Part shown: positions 51,796 through 60,493 of the stretch, in pieces
Layout: each line of letters opens with the position of its first letter
Numbering within the stretch: the first letter of the stretch is position 1
Notes under the pieces: generated by a model
What the model was told of the DNA's origin: nothing
The model's input: only the letters and a program-made list of their open reading frames with translations
Database searches by the model: none
Origin: Fibrobacterota bacterium
GTDB taxonomy: Bacteria > Fibrobacterota > Chitinivibrionia > Chitinivibrionales > FEN-1185
Assembly: GCA_003165595.1 (NCBI GenBank)
Contig: PLWQ01000036.1
Coordinates: forward strand, 1 to 64,000
Length of the DNA: 64,000 nucleotides
Reading direction: 5' to 3'
Program-made: the position numbers and the translations under genes

Positions 51796-52748
51796 GGGGC
51801 GCCGCGCTCAAAATTCTTGTGACCGTCGGCGTGCTCGTCTTCATAGTGTGGAAGTTGGGCTTTCGGCAAATTCTCGGCACGGTGGCCCAGGCCGACCCGT
51901 GGTGGCTGATAGCCGCGCTCGTCCTGTTCTTCGTGAGCGGTTGGCTGGGCGTGCTCCAGTGGCAGATTATTCTCAAGAACAGGGGAGTTACCCTGCCGTT
52001 TTCGCGGGTTTTTTCGCTGTATTTTATCGGCATGTTTTTCAATAACTTCGCCTTGGGCATCATTGCAGGTGACGCAGTGAAAGTCGCCTATATCAAGATC
52101 GACGAGGGACACGGCAAGGCCGGATTTGCCGCGACTTTTCTCGACCGTTTTGCCGGCCTCTGGGTGATGCTCGGATATGCCGTGTTCGGCAGCGTGCTGC
52201 TCATCAAGCAAAAGGCGCTCGAAAGCGGGAGCATGACGCTTGCGATTTTCGCTCTGTTCGTCGCGTTTGCCTGCTTTGGCGGCGCGCTCGTGTTTCTCAT
52301 GTCGAAAAGATTACAGGCGCTTGCGTACCTGCTTATCGACAGGGTTCCGCTCAAGAAGAAGGACGCGCTCAAGAGGATTCTTGACGAAACGATCATCGAG
52401 TCCCACGATGTGCACATCCTCCTGCCCGTTGGAGTTCTGTCGACCGTGGTCCAATTCATGCGGATCGGAGTACATGTCCTGTGCGCGGGAGCGCTCGGAC
52501 TGCTTTCTGCCGCGAACATACACTATTTTTTCATTTTCGTGCCCATTCTCGCCATGATGATGGCGGTGCCGCTCCCGTTCGGGGTGCGAGAAAGCGTGGG
52601 CGGGACGCTGTTCGCCCTTGCCGGGTTCCGGGCCGATGCGGCCATCGTGATGGGGTTTCTCGCCACGCTGGTGGGAAGCGCCGCGAGCCTCATGGGCGGA
52701 ATCCTGTTTGTCATGGACAAATTACATTTGTCAAGGAAACCGTCATGA
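51783..52748 (+). CDS. LPG_synthase_TM-family (UPF0104) membrane protein
   Basis: 321 residues with about eight spans. The motifs LFFVSGWLGVLQWQIIL, SLYFIGMFFNNFALGIIAGDAVKVAYI and ATFLDRFAGLW are typical of this family (the flippase-like part of lysylphosphatidylglycerol synthase and AglD-like proteins). No lysine-transfer domain is present. It probably assists transfer or flipping of lipid-linked sugars. It overlaps both neighbouring genes (13 bases upstream, four bases downstream) and so belongs to one translationally coupled set. Confidence 0.9.
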   Translation: MRKVGGAALKILVTVGVLVFIVWKLGFRQILGTVAQADPWWLIAALVLFFVSGWLGVLQWQIILKNRGVTLPFSRVFSLYFIGMFFNNFALGIIAGDAVKVAYIKIDEGHGKAGFAATFLDRFAGLWVMLGYAVFGSVLLIKQKALESGSMTLAIFALFVAFACFGGALVFLMSKRLQALAYLLIDRVPLKKKDALKRILDETIIESHDVHILLPVGVLSTVVQFMRIGVHVLCAGALGLLSAANIHYFFIFVPILAMMMAVPLPFGVRESVGGTLFALAGFRADAAIVMGFLATLVGSAASLMGGILFVMDKLHLSRKPS

Positions 52749-53665
52749 AGCTATCCGTTGTTGTTCCGCTGCTTAACGAAAACGAAAGCCTGCCTCAGCT
52801 CATGCAGTCGATCGACGCGTCGCTGTCCGGCGCGGGTATCGCCTACGAGACGGTCTTCGTCGACGATGGCAGCTCCGACGGCTCGTTTACAACCATTGCG
52901 GCCCTGAAGGCCCGCTACGCGGGCAAGGTCCGGGCCCTCCGTTTCAGCCGCAATTACGGAAAGGCGGCCGCGCTTTCGGTGGGCATCGAGGCGGCGACCG
53001 GAGACGTCATTGTTACCATGGACGCCGATCTGCAGGACGATCCCGCGGCCATTCCCGGCATGATCAAGCTGCTTGACAGCGGCTACGACGTGGTGAGCGG
53101 CTGGAAGAAGAAACGCTACGACCCCATCACCAAGACCCTGCCGTCGAAGCTGTGGAATTTCGCCACGTCGGTTGTCGCAGGTGTCAAGCTGCACGACTTC
53201 AATTGCGGGTTCAAGGCCTACCGCGCGGAGGCGGCAAAAAGCCTCGAAATCTACGGTGAACGGCACCGGTATCTCCCGGTGCTCGCTGCCTGGAACGGCT
53301 ACAGGATCACCGAAATGGTCGTGCCGCACCATCCACGCAAATTTGGAAGATCTAAATACGGCTTTGGCCGCGGGCTCAAGGGAATCTTCGATCTGCTGAC
53401 CCTCCTGTTTCTCCGGAAGTACATGAAGAACCCGCTCCATTTCTTCGGTTTGCTCGGCCTGATTCTTGCCGTGCTGGGCTGCGGGGTTCTAGCCTGCTTC
53501 GGCGTGGAATGGATTGTAACGCGGCACATGCACATCCGGCCGCTCATGCTTCTGTCGATGGGCGCCATCATCATGGGCATCCAATTTATATCAATAGGGC
53601 TCATCGGCGAGATGATAACGCACGCGGCGCCACGAAACACGTATCAAATAAAGGAGCGCCTGTAA
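52745..53665 (+). CDS. GT2-family glycosyltransferase, dolichyl-phosphate-mannose-synthase-like
   Basis: 306 residues. GT-A domain: KLSVVVPLLNENESLPQLM, YETVFVDDGSSDGSF, the DxD-type MDADLQDDP, and GFKAYR. The C terminus adds two membrane helices (HFFGLLGLILAVLGCGVLA, LLSMGAIIMGIQFISIGLIG), as in DPM1/ArnC/GtrB enzymes that charge polyprenyl phosphate with a sugar. ATG overlaps the previous stop (ATGA). It would supply lipid-linked sugar for the upstream flippase-like protein and, possibly, for GtrA/YfhO elsewhere in the window. Confidence 0.94.
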   Translation: MKLSVVVPLLNENESLPQLMQSIDASLSGAGIAYETVFVDDGSSDGSFTTIAALKARYAGKVRALRFSRNYGKAAALSVGIEAATGDVIVTMDADLQDDPAAIPGMIKLLDSGYDVVSGWKKKRYDPITKTLPSKLWNFATSVVAGVKLHDFNCGFKAYRAEAAKSLEIYGERHRYLPVLAAWNGYRITEMVVPHHPRKFGRSKYGFGRGLKGIFDLLTLLFLRKYMKNPLHFFGLLGLILAVLGCGVLACFGVEWIVTRHMHIRPLMLLSMGAIIMGIQFISIGLIGEMITHAAPRNTYQIKERL

Positions 53666-53702
53666 TTGGCCGATGCGATCTGACGGACGGATACGTTTGT
53701 TG

Positions 53703-53744
53703 TCATTTTCTTCTCTGCGTCCTCTGTGCCTCTGTGGTGAAAGA
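53703..53744. repeat. Dispersed CTCTGTG-type repeat arm
   Basis: The sequence with CTCTGCGTCCTCTGTGCCTC and TGTGGTGA repeats the right arm of the inverted repeat after selB (32487-32514). It separates the GT2 and GT9 genes. Confidence 0.42.
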
Positions 53745-53758
53745 CTTTGAGTTGCGAA

Positions 53759-54844
53759 ATGAAACTCCTCTGCATCTGTCCCATCGGCATCGGCAACTAC
53801 CTGATGTGCTATCCTGCATTCGCCGCGCTCAAAAGGCACCGGCCCGGTATTTCGCTCCACATGCTCGCCTTGCGCCATGCGATAGCCGCAATGGCCAAAG
53901 CGGATCCTCTGTGGGAAGGCGTCCATGCGTTCGATCCGGACAAGATCAAGGACAACGCCGCGGCGCCCGTGAAGGCGCTTGTGCGCCTCCGCGGCCTGCG
54001 GTTCGACGCGAGCCTGTGCTTTTTCCCCTCCAACACGTGGCAGTATTTTGCATTTCCTCTTCTGTGCGGGATACGGCGGCGGTACGGATTTCGGTACCAT
54101 CTCAAGCGGTTGTCAAGTCTTTCGTTTCTCGCCACCGACAGTATCGAGGTTGATCCCTCGGTCCACGACGTTGTGCAAAACCTCCACCTGTGCGGCTTTT
54201 TCCTCGGGGAAAACATTGACGGCGACCCGGTGACATTTCCGCGGCAGTTCGGCGACGATGACGCGGCGTGGGCGGCGGACTACCGCCGCTCGCTCGCCGG
54301 CGATACGCGGCTCATCGCCATTCATCCGGGGTCCAGCGTCGAGCACGGCATGGATGTCAAACGGTGGCCGGCCGAACGTTTCGCCGCGCTGGCCGACAAA
54401 GCATGCACCTTGGCCGGCGCTCACGCGCTTATCGTAGGGTCGGCGGACGAATCGGACGTCAAGCGGGCGGTCGCGGCCGGCATGCGGGAGCCGTCGCACG
54501 TTGTTGAACCGGTTTCGATTCGAAAGACCGCCGCGCTGCTTTCCAAATGCGACTGCTGCATCTGCAACGATTCCGGCATTATGCATATGGCCGCGTGCAT
54601 GGGCGTTCCCACCGCGGGGATTTTCGGTCCCACCGACGAAAAAAGAAACGGCCCGTTCGGCGGGAGAAACCTTGTGATCCGCAAACCCATGCCGGGCTTT
54701 CCCGTGTACACCGCGGGCAACGTGGGCGACCGGTCTTTGCCCGCGGGCATCGATCCGAAAGTCAGCCTTCGTGCCTTGACAGCCGAGGAAGCCTGGGAGC
54801 GGCTCCAGCCGTGGCTCAAAAACGTCATTGCGCAATCGCCGTAA
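53759..54844 (+). CDS. GT9-family glycosyltransferase (heptosyltransferase-like)
   Basis: 361 residues. N-terminal CICPIGIGNYLMCYPAFAALKRHRPG and C-terminal LIAIHPGSSVEHGMDVKRWPAERFAALAD, then CDCCICNDSGIMHMAACMGVPTAGIFGPTDE match ADP-heptose:LPS heptosyltransferases and relatives. It should add a sugar to a lipopolysaccharide-type core or other envelope glycan. ATG 53759 matches the natural start of the fold (MKLLCICPIGIG); a TTG at 53747 is possible. It closes the glycan set. Confidence 0.9.
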   Translation: MKLLCICPIGIGNYLMCYPAFAALKRHRPGISLHMLALRHAIAAMAKADPLWEGVHAFDPDKIKDNAAAPVKALVRLRGLRFDASLCFFPSNTWQYFAFPLLCGIRRRYGFRYHLKRLSSLSFLATDSIEVDPSVHDVVQNLHLCGFFLGENIDGDPVTFPRQFGDDDAAWAADYRRSLAGDTRLIAIHPGSSVEHGMDVKRWPAERFAALADKACTLAGAHALIVGSADESDVKRAVAAGMREPSHVVEPVSIRKTAALLSKCDCCICNDSGIMHMAACMGVPTAGIFGPTDEKRNGPFGGRNLVIRKPMPGFPVYTAGNVGDRSLPAGIDPKVSLRALTAEEAWERLQPWLKNVIAQSP

Positions 54845-54969
54845 CCTTTCCCCCCGAAAAAGCATCGACGTTTCCTGCGCGCGGGGCGACTTTTGTGTTG
54901 CTGGGGCGCAGGGCTGTATTGTAAAATCATGGGGATAGTGCCACTACAACACCTCAAGGAGGATGCACC

Positions 54970-57324
54970 ATGGCGCCCAAGGTTCTTCTTTTCGTTATCA
55001 CCAGCCTGTTTTGTTTTGGCAATGCATCGGCCGCAGGCTACAGCATAAAACCGGATTCGGGCGTTATCCTGGTTTGGGAGCACGGCAAGGGAAGCTGGAT
55101 CGCGGTGAAGGACAGCGCGCCGATTTCCGCAGGCGATTCGCTGTATCTGGACGATCAATACCACGCGCGGCTGTTTCTCGGAACGGGTTGCACGGTGCTG
55201 CTCCGAGGCGAGTTACGCGCGAACCTTGCGGGAAGCGACACGGCGCTGACCGTGCATGTCGATGCAGGGCAATTATTTCTCAGGCGAGAGCCTGGCGCCG
55301 CGCTTGCAAATATCAAGGCGGTTCTGCGCGGGTGCTCCTTTACCCCGGTGGGAACGGCGGCGTCCTTTAAATTTACAAGGCAGGGCGAACCGACGGTTGC
55401 GGTCCTTGCGGGAAAAATCCGCATTGAGCCTCCCAAGGGCGAGCCCGTTATGGTGTTGCCCGGCGCATTTTGCACCTATGATCCGGCCACAGCCGCGCTC
55501 AAGCAGGGAAAGGTTCCGGCAGAGGCAATTGCGGCATTGGAGAACTGGTCGGGCGCAAAGCTCGACATGTCGGCCGCAACCGCTAGCGTGGATACCGCCA
55601 AGCAAGCTGTGAAGGACACAACGCACAAGGCGCAACCTGCTGCCGCGCAGACAACACCCAAGGCTGCACCGGTACAGCCGGCAACGGTCGCTTCGCCTAC
55701 GCCGACGCAGCCGGCCTCGGCGGCCCAAGCCGCTCAGGCAAAGCAAGCCTCGGCGGAACCCGCGGCACAGCCGAAGAAAGAGGAAAAGCCTGCCCAGGCT
55801 TCGGCGGCTCCAGCCCCTCCTCCGCAGCAGGAAAACCCGTCGCAGACTGCCCAGCCCGCGAAGAAGCAGCAGCCCAAGAGCCAGGACAATGGCAGCCAGA
55901 AGATCACCTGGGAACTCTCTGCAAGCAGCGTGACAGTAGGAAACGAACAGTGGACCCGACTTGCTTTTTCCCCGGATATTCCGATTTGGAAATTCGGCAT
56001 CGGTCTGGACGTGGAACTGTTTCTCAATGCGAGGGGCGATTTTTCCAACAAAGCATGGAATTTCGACCGCGACAATTGGCTGGAATCCGTGACGCGGAAG
56101 ATCAAGTACCTGCGGTTCGGCTACGAAAACGACCCCGTGTTTGTCAAGGTAGGCGGGCTGTCGAACGTGACGCTCGGCTACGGGTTTATCATGGATCGTT
56201 TTACCAATATGCTGCACTATCCGGACGAAAAGCTGCTCGGACTGCAGTTCTGCCTCAACAACATTTCACCCGTGGGAATTACGCTGCAGGCGATGGCACC
56301 CGATCTCCTGGAGTTCAGGTACAAGAACGACGGGATCGCGGCCGCCCGTCTTGCGTTGTGCCCGGTGAAGCCGGCCAATATTCCGATTTTGTCAAATTTA
56401 TCAATCGGCGCAACGTACGCAATCGACCGCAACCAGTATGCGCCGGCACGGTCCTGGACTTCCAACGGCAACCCGCTCGTGGATAGCAAAGGCGTGTACT
56501 ATGCCTCGTATTGGCGCAGCAAATATCCGGCGTGGTTCGTGGACACCCTGATTACGCACGGCGACGCCGATACGACCGCCCTAGACACCACCTACCGCGA
56601 CTCGACGTCCCAGTACGCCCTGCTTGGCGGGGACATCGGAATTCCAATTGTCAAGACCGATTTCTTCGGGCTTGACGTCTACGGTCAGGCAGCGATAGTC
56701 GCCGACTCGGCCACGTTCAAACAAGACCGCACCGGCTGGGGCTTTGGCGCGCCGGGAGTGGCGCTTCGCGTGGGACCCGTAAACGCCCAGGTCGAATACC
56801 GTCACACCCAGGGAAGGTTTGCTCCGGGCTATTTCGGGCCGTACTATTTTGATGAAAGGTTGCAGCGGTATCCGGAGGTGGAGACCAAGTCGCAAACCCT
56901 TGCCAGTACAGAACTCAACGGCGTGTTCGGCGAGCTCGGGTTCAACATCGTCAACGTTGTGTTGATCAACGGCTCCTACCAGTATCTCGGCGGAAAAAAC
57001 AATCAGAAAGACCAGCGCCTGGAACTTTCCGGCGGCCTGGGCGACGCGCTACTCAAGAGAATACCCAAGATAAGCAAGGCCGAGGTGTATCTAGACAAAA
57101 GGGACATCGGCTCTACCGTGATGGGCCTGGAAAGCACCGGATCGGTTCGCTACGATGCCTTTTTCGATCTCACACCGTCGTTCTACTACGGCTACCGCAT
57201 CGGTGTGGCGATAACGCAGGGCGCCTCGCTCATCTGGGACGCGCGCTTCGGGTATCAGTGGGACATTAACCACAATCTCGTGCCGAACAACAACGTGAGC
57301 ATCCGAACGGCCATTACGTTTTGA
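54970..57324 (+). CDS. FecR-domain protein with low-complexity linker and outer-membrane barrel
   Basis: 784 residues: signal peptide (LLFVITSLFCFGNASA); FecR-like domain at 25-175 (ISAGDSLYLDDQYHARLFLG, VHVDAGQLFLRREPGA, AVLAGKIRIEPPKGE); an Ala/Pro/Gln/Lys linker of about 110 residues; then a barrel from about 310 with many Tyr/Trp strands ending NNNVSIRTAITF, the terminal Phe of outer-membrane proteins. FecR domains are usually periplasmic sensors, so this may couple sensing to an outer-membrane barrel. AAGGAGG precedes the ATG. Single gene; no sigma factor nearby. Confidence 0.85.
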   Translation: MAPKVLLFVITSLFCFGNASAAGYSIKPDSGVILVWEHGKGSWIAVKDSAPISAGDSLYLDDQYHARLFLGTGCTVLLRGELRANLAGSDTALTVHVDAGQLFLRREPGAALANIKAVLRGCSFTPVGTAASFKFTRQGEPTVAVLAGKIRIEPPKGEPVMVLPGAFCTYDPATAALKQGKVPAEAIAALENWSGAKLDMSAATASVDTAKQAVKDTTHKAQPAAAQTTPKAAPVQPATVASPTPTQPASAAQAAQAKQASAEPAAQPKKEEKPAQASAAPAPPPQQENPSQTAQPAKKQQPKSQDNGSQKITWELSASSVTVGNEQWTRLAFSPDIPIWKFGIGLDVELFLNARGDFSNKAWNFDRDNWLESVTRKIKYLRFGYENDPVFVKVGGLSNVTLGYGFIMDRFTNMLHYPDEKLLGLQFCLNNISPVGITLQAMAPDLLEFRYKNDGIAAARLALCPVKPANIPILSNLSIGATYAIDRNQYAPARSWTSNGNPLVDSKGVYYASYWRSKYPAWFVDTLITHGDADTTALDTTYRDSTSQYALLGGDIGIPIVKTDFFGLDVYGQAAIVADSATFKQDRTGWGFGAPGVALRVGPVNAQVEYRHTQGRFAPGYFGPYYFDERLQRYPEVETKSQTLASTELNGVFGELGFNIVNVVLINGSYQYLGGKNNQKDQRLELSGGLGDALLKRIPKISKAEVYLDKRDIGSTVMGLESTGSVRYDAFFDLTPSFYYGYRIGVAITQGASLIWDARFGYQWDINHNLVPNNNVSIRTAITF

Positions 57325-57427
57325 CAAGAAGCATTTCGAATTTCCGCCTTGGAGGACCGCATTCCGGCCATCCAAGGCGGGGCAAATACCGCGCCACCCC
57401 GCAGCGCGCTGGAGTTATTTTTTGTCC

Positions 57428-58960
57428 ATGAGCGATCGGCGCACCATTCTTCCCGAATCCCCAATGATGAAGCGAGTGGAGCGCGCGGGCGGCGCCAGAG
57501 GATTTTCCCCCTTCGGAGTACGGCTCCACATCCCGAAAAGGGGGCGCATCCGGCTTGCGTTATTCCTCATAATAATTGTTGCAGTTGTCAAAATCTTCAG
57601 CAGCAGGGAGCCTGCCGATAAGACAATCGCGCGGCAGAGCCCGCCGCCGGAGCCCGCGAAACGCGAAATATCGCCGCCGGCCGCCGCACCGGTTGCCGTC
57701 CCCACTGCGGCAAAAGCGGAACCCGCAGATCAACCGCGTGCATCTCTGCTGGGTCGTCTTGGACTTTTCAAACCGGAAATACGCGATGGCAATTTTTCGG
57801 CCGCCGACCTGGCGGACCTACTGCGCAAGCACCCTCCGCACTTGAAAGCCGTCGCCGACACCATCGTATCCGACAACCGGACCTACATTCTTCATTACAG
57901 TTTTGATTCCACTGTGGAGCGTTGCGGGCAAACGCTCCTCAAACAATATCATCCGAAATACGGCGCGCTCGTGGCGATGGATGCCGCGACCGGCCGCGTG
58001 CTGGCGCTCGTATCGTACACCAGGGACTCGGAGCCGCCGCTGGGAGACAACCTGTTCGCACGTAGCCTGTTTCCCATGGCGTCGGTGTTCAAGACCGTCA
58101 CCGCGTCGGCGGCCATCGAAAAGGCCAATATGAATCCGGACAGCAAGCTTCCGCTCGCGGGACGGCGCTACACACTTTACAGATTCCAACTCAAGGAAGA
58201 TCTGGCTGCCTACGAACCGGTGTCGCTGCAGGACGCCTATGCCTACTCGATCAACCCGATTTTCGGCAGGATAGGGGTGTATGTCCTGGGGCCGTCGGTT
58301 ATCCGGGAATACATGGGCAAATTCGGATTCAACTGCCAGATTCCTTTTGAACTGGACAACGAAAAGCCGGTGGCAACCATCGGCGACAAGGACTCCGCAC
58401 TTCTCGTGGCCGAAATCGCCTCCGGCTTCAACCAGAAGACAAGGATGTCGCCGCTGTTCGGCGCCATGCTCGCTGCAAGCGTGTCGCAAAATGGGAAAAT
58501 GCCGGCGCCGTTCTTTGTGGACAGCGTAACCTGCGGCGACTCGTGCATTATCTACCGTGCCGTTCCGCGCGTGTGGCGCTCGCCGGTCCGGGAGGCCACG
58601 GCCGATCTGCTCAAAGGCATGATGTCGCGCGTGGCCCAGTATGGAACGGCGAGGAGCTCTTTCCGATATATCAAGCATTCGGCGTGTTTCGACAACATCG
58701 ACTACGGCGGGAAAACCGGCACCGTCGACGAAGACAAACTCGGCAAGATCGACTGGTTCATCGGATTCGCCTCGAATCCCGCGGACGCCAGGCAGCGGAT
58801 CGCCGTGGGCGTTGTGACGGTGCACGATCAGTTCTGGACCGTGCACTCGAGCTATATCGCGGCCGAGATATTCCGGAAATACATTCGCCAGTCGCAAATC
58901 TCCGAAAAAGCAACCAGAGTCGAACGTGTGGAAGCACAAAGGGTAAAGGCGGAAGGGTAA
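57428..58960 (+). CDS. Penicillin-binding protein, transpeptidase only
   Basis: 510 residues. One membrane helix near 42-58, a Pro/Ala linker to about 100, then a transpeptidase domain: Ser219-x-x-Lys in FPMASVFKTVTA (nucleophile), SxN at Ser274 in YSINPIF, and Lys429-Thr-Gly in YGGKTGTV. There is no glycosyltransferase domain and no long dimerisation domain, so it is smaller than class B proteins such as FtsI. It crosslinks peptidoglycan. ATG 57428; the preceding GGAG is 14 bases away. It begins a cell-envelope cluster. Confidence 0.92.
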   Translation: MSDRRTILPESPMMKRVERAGGARGFSPFGVRLHIPKRGRIRLALFLIIIVAVVKIFSSREPADKTIARQSPPPEPAKREISPPAAAPVAVPTAAKAEPADQPRASLLGRLGLFKPEIRDGNFSAADLADLLRKHPPHLKAVADTIVSDNRTYILHYSFDSTVERCGQTLLKQYHPKYGALVAMDAATGRVLALVSYTRDSEPPLGDNLFARSLFPMASVFKTVTASAAIEKANMNPDSKLPLAGRRYTLYRFQLKEDLAAYEPVSLQDAYAYSINPIFGRIGVYVLGPSVIREYMGKFGFNCQIPFELDNEKPVATIGDKDSALLVAEIASGFNQKTRMSPLFGAMLAASVSQNGKMPAPFFVDSVTCGDSCIIYRAVPRVWRSPVREATADLLKGMMSRVAQYGTARSSFRYIKHSACFDNIDYGGKTGTVDEDKLGKIDWFIGFASNPADARQRIAVGVVTVHDQFWTVHSSYIAAEIFRKYIRQSQISEKATRVERVEAQRVKAEG

Positions 58961-59010
58961 ACGCGGCATCCTGTTCGCGCCGTACACCCGGTAACCCGTC
59001 AATCTGCACC

Positions 59011-59919
59011 ATGGCAAACCCCGAAAACAAATTTCGCTCAGGCTTCATCGCCATCGTCGGCCGTCCCAACTGCGGCAAGTCGACCCTGATGAACACGGTG
59101 CTGGGCGAGGAATTGTCCATTGTGTCAACAATGCCGCAAACCACGCGACGGAACCTCAAGGGTATTTATAACGCGCCCGGACTCCAGCTGGTGTTCGTGG
59201 ACACTCCGGGCATTCACCGCGGCAAGTATGCGTTTAACCAGCGCATGATCGACGAAAGCATCCATGCGCTCGCCGACAACGCCGACGCGGTCTGCTACAT
59301 CGTGGACCTGGCGCGCGAGTTTGGCGAAGAGGAAGACGTCGTTGCGCGCATCGTGCTTGGCGCAAAGATCCCGCGCGTGATTCTGTTCAACAAGAAAGAC
59401 ATCTGTAGCGATCCCGCCGCAATGATGAAATTTTTTTTCGGCAGGTTCCCTGTGCTCGAAAACGCCCCGCATGCCGCGATTGTCGCCAAGGAGCCGCAGG
59501 CCAAAGACTTGTTCCTGGGTCTTGTTTCCCCGTTTGTTCCCGAGGGCCCGGCACTCTTTCCGAAAGATGATTTGACAGATGCAAATACCCGGTTTTTTGC
59601 CGGGGAGTACATCCGCAAGCAGCTGATCTACAATACCAAGGAAGAAGTGCCTCATGCGGCTTTTGTGGAGATCACCGGGTACCGTGAATCGCCGGGCCGG
59701 CACCACGTTGACGCGGTTATCTACGTGGAAACGGACGGCCAGAAGGGGATCATCATCGGCGCCGGAGGAAAACTCATAAAGAAGATCCAGACGCGCGCGG
59801 GCGAAGACCTGGAGAAACTCACGGGCGTCCCCGCGTCCATCCGGTGCCATGTCCGGGTGCAAAAGGACTGGCGGGACGACGAGCGGTTCCTGAGGCGGGC
59901 AGGGTATGGAGTGCGTTGA
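59011..59919 (+). CDS. era: GTPase Era
   Basis: 302 residues. G1 VGRPNCGKST, G2 TRRNLKG region, G3 VDTPGIHRGKYAFNQRMI, G4 NKKDI, then the C-terminal KH domain with VYVETDGQKGIIIGAGGKLIKKIQTRAGEDLEKLTG. Era binds 16S rRNA and helps assemble the small ribosomal subunit. The ATG starts at MANPENKFRSGFIAIVG, near the natural N terminus. It follows the PBP gene by 50 bases and precedes the DUF151-type gene. Confidence 0.95.
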   Translation: MANPENKFRSGFIAIVGRPNCGKSTLMNTVLGEELSIVSTMPQTTRRNLKGIYNAPGLQLVFVDTPGIHRGKYAFNQRMIDESIHALADNADAVCYIVDLAREFGEEEDVVARIVLGAKIPRVILFNKKDICSDPAAMMKFFFGRFPVLENAPHAAIVAKEPQAKDLFLGLVSPFVPEGPALFPKDDLTDANTRFFAGEYIRKQLIYNTKEEVPHAAFVEITGYRESPGRHHVDAVIYVETDGQKGIIIGAGGKLIKKIQTRAGEDLEKLTGVPASIRCHVRVQKDWRDDERFLRRAGYGVR

Positions 59920-59933
59920 CGTGAGGAGAATAG

Positions 59934-60488
59934 TTGCGCCCGGACCCTGCCGCGAAGGGGGACCGTTTACTGTGGCGTCTCGCATGGCTGGGAGTGTATT
60001 TTTTGTCCATGTTGATTCCCGTTGAAGTGGCCTCCTTCGCGCTCGACGCCGGGACCAGCGCTCCGGTGCTGTTGCTGCGAGAATGCGCGGGAGGCCGAAC
60101 GCTTGAGATCCCCATCGGACCGTTTGAGGCGAGTACGATCGCGCTGCAATGGTTCAACGTTTCGCGGGAAAAACCCCAGACCATCGATCTCTGCGGAACC
60201 CTGATCGTCCAGTTGGGGGCGAGTGTTGACAAAGTAGTGTTGTTCCGCGGCCCGAACGCCTCCGCCTCGGCTTGTCTCTGTCTGGTGCAGGGCGGCCAGG
60301 CCAGAACCGTCGAATGCAGGCCGTGCGATGCCGTGTCCGTAGCGATTCGGTACAGCCGGCCGATTCTTGCCGAGGAGTCGATGTTTGCTGGATCCGCCCG
60401 CACCGAGCCGCGGCTCAAACGCGACGAGCTGCGTGCAGCCATTTCCAACACCGATACCGTTGAATTCGGCAGATACTATCTGGAGTGA
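59934..60488 (+). CDS. DUF151 (bifunctional nuclease-like) protein
   Basis: The core block GGRTLEIPIGPFEASTIALQW, DLCGTLIVQLGASVDKVVLFRG and CRPCDAVSVAIRYSRPIL match the DUF151/BFN family, with Cys in place of the common Ser in RPSDA. The family has been linked to nuclease activity and to two-component signalling in some bacteria. TTG 59934 has AGGAG at good spacing and adds 25 residues; ATG 60009 (MLIPVEVASFALD) is nearer the usual family start. Its stop overlaps the start region of the following gene. Confidence 0.75.
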   Translation: MRPDPAAKGDRLLWRLAWLGVYFLSMLIPVEVASFALDAGTSAPVLLLRECAGGRTLEIPIGPFEASTIALQWFNVSREKPQTIDLCGTLIVQLGASVDKVVLFRGPNASASACLCLVQGGQARTVECRPCDAVSVAIRYSRPILAEESMFAGSARTEPRLKRDELRAAISNTDTVEFGRYYLE

Positions 60489-60493
60489 GCCTT

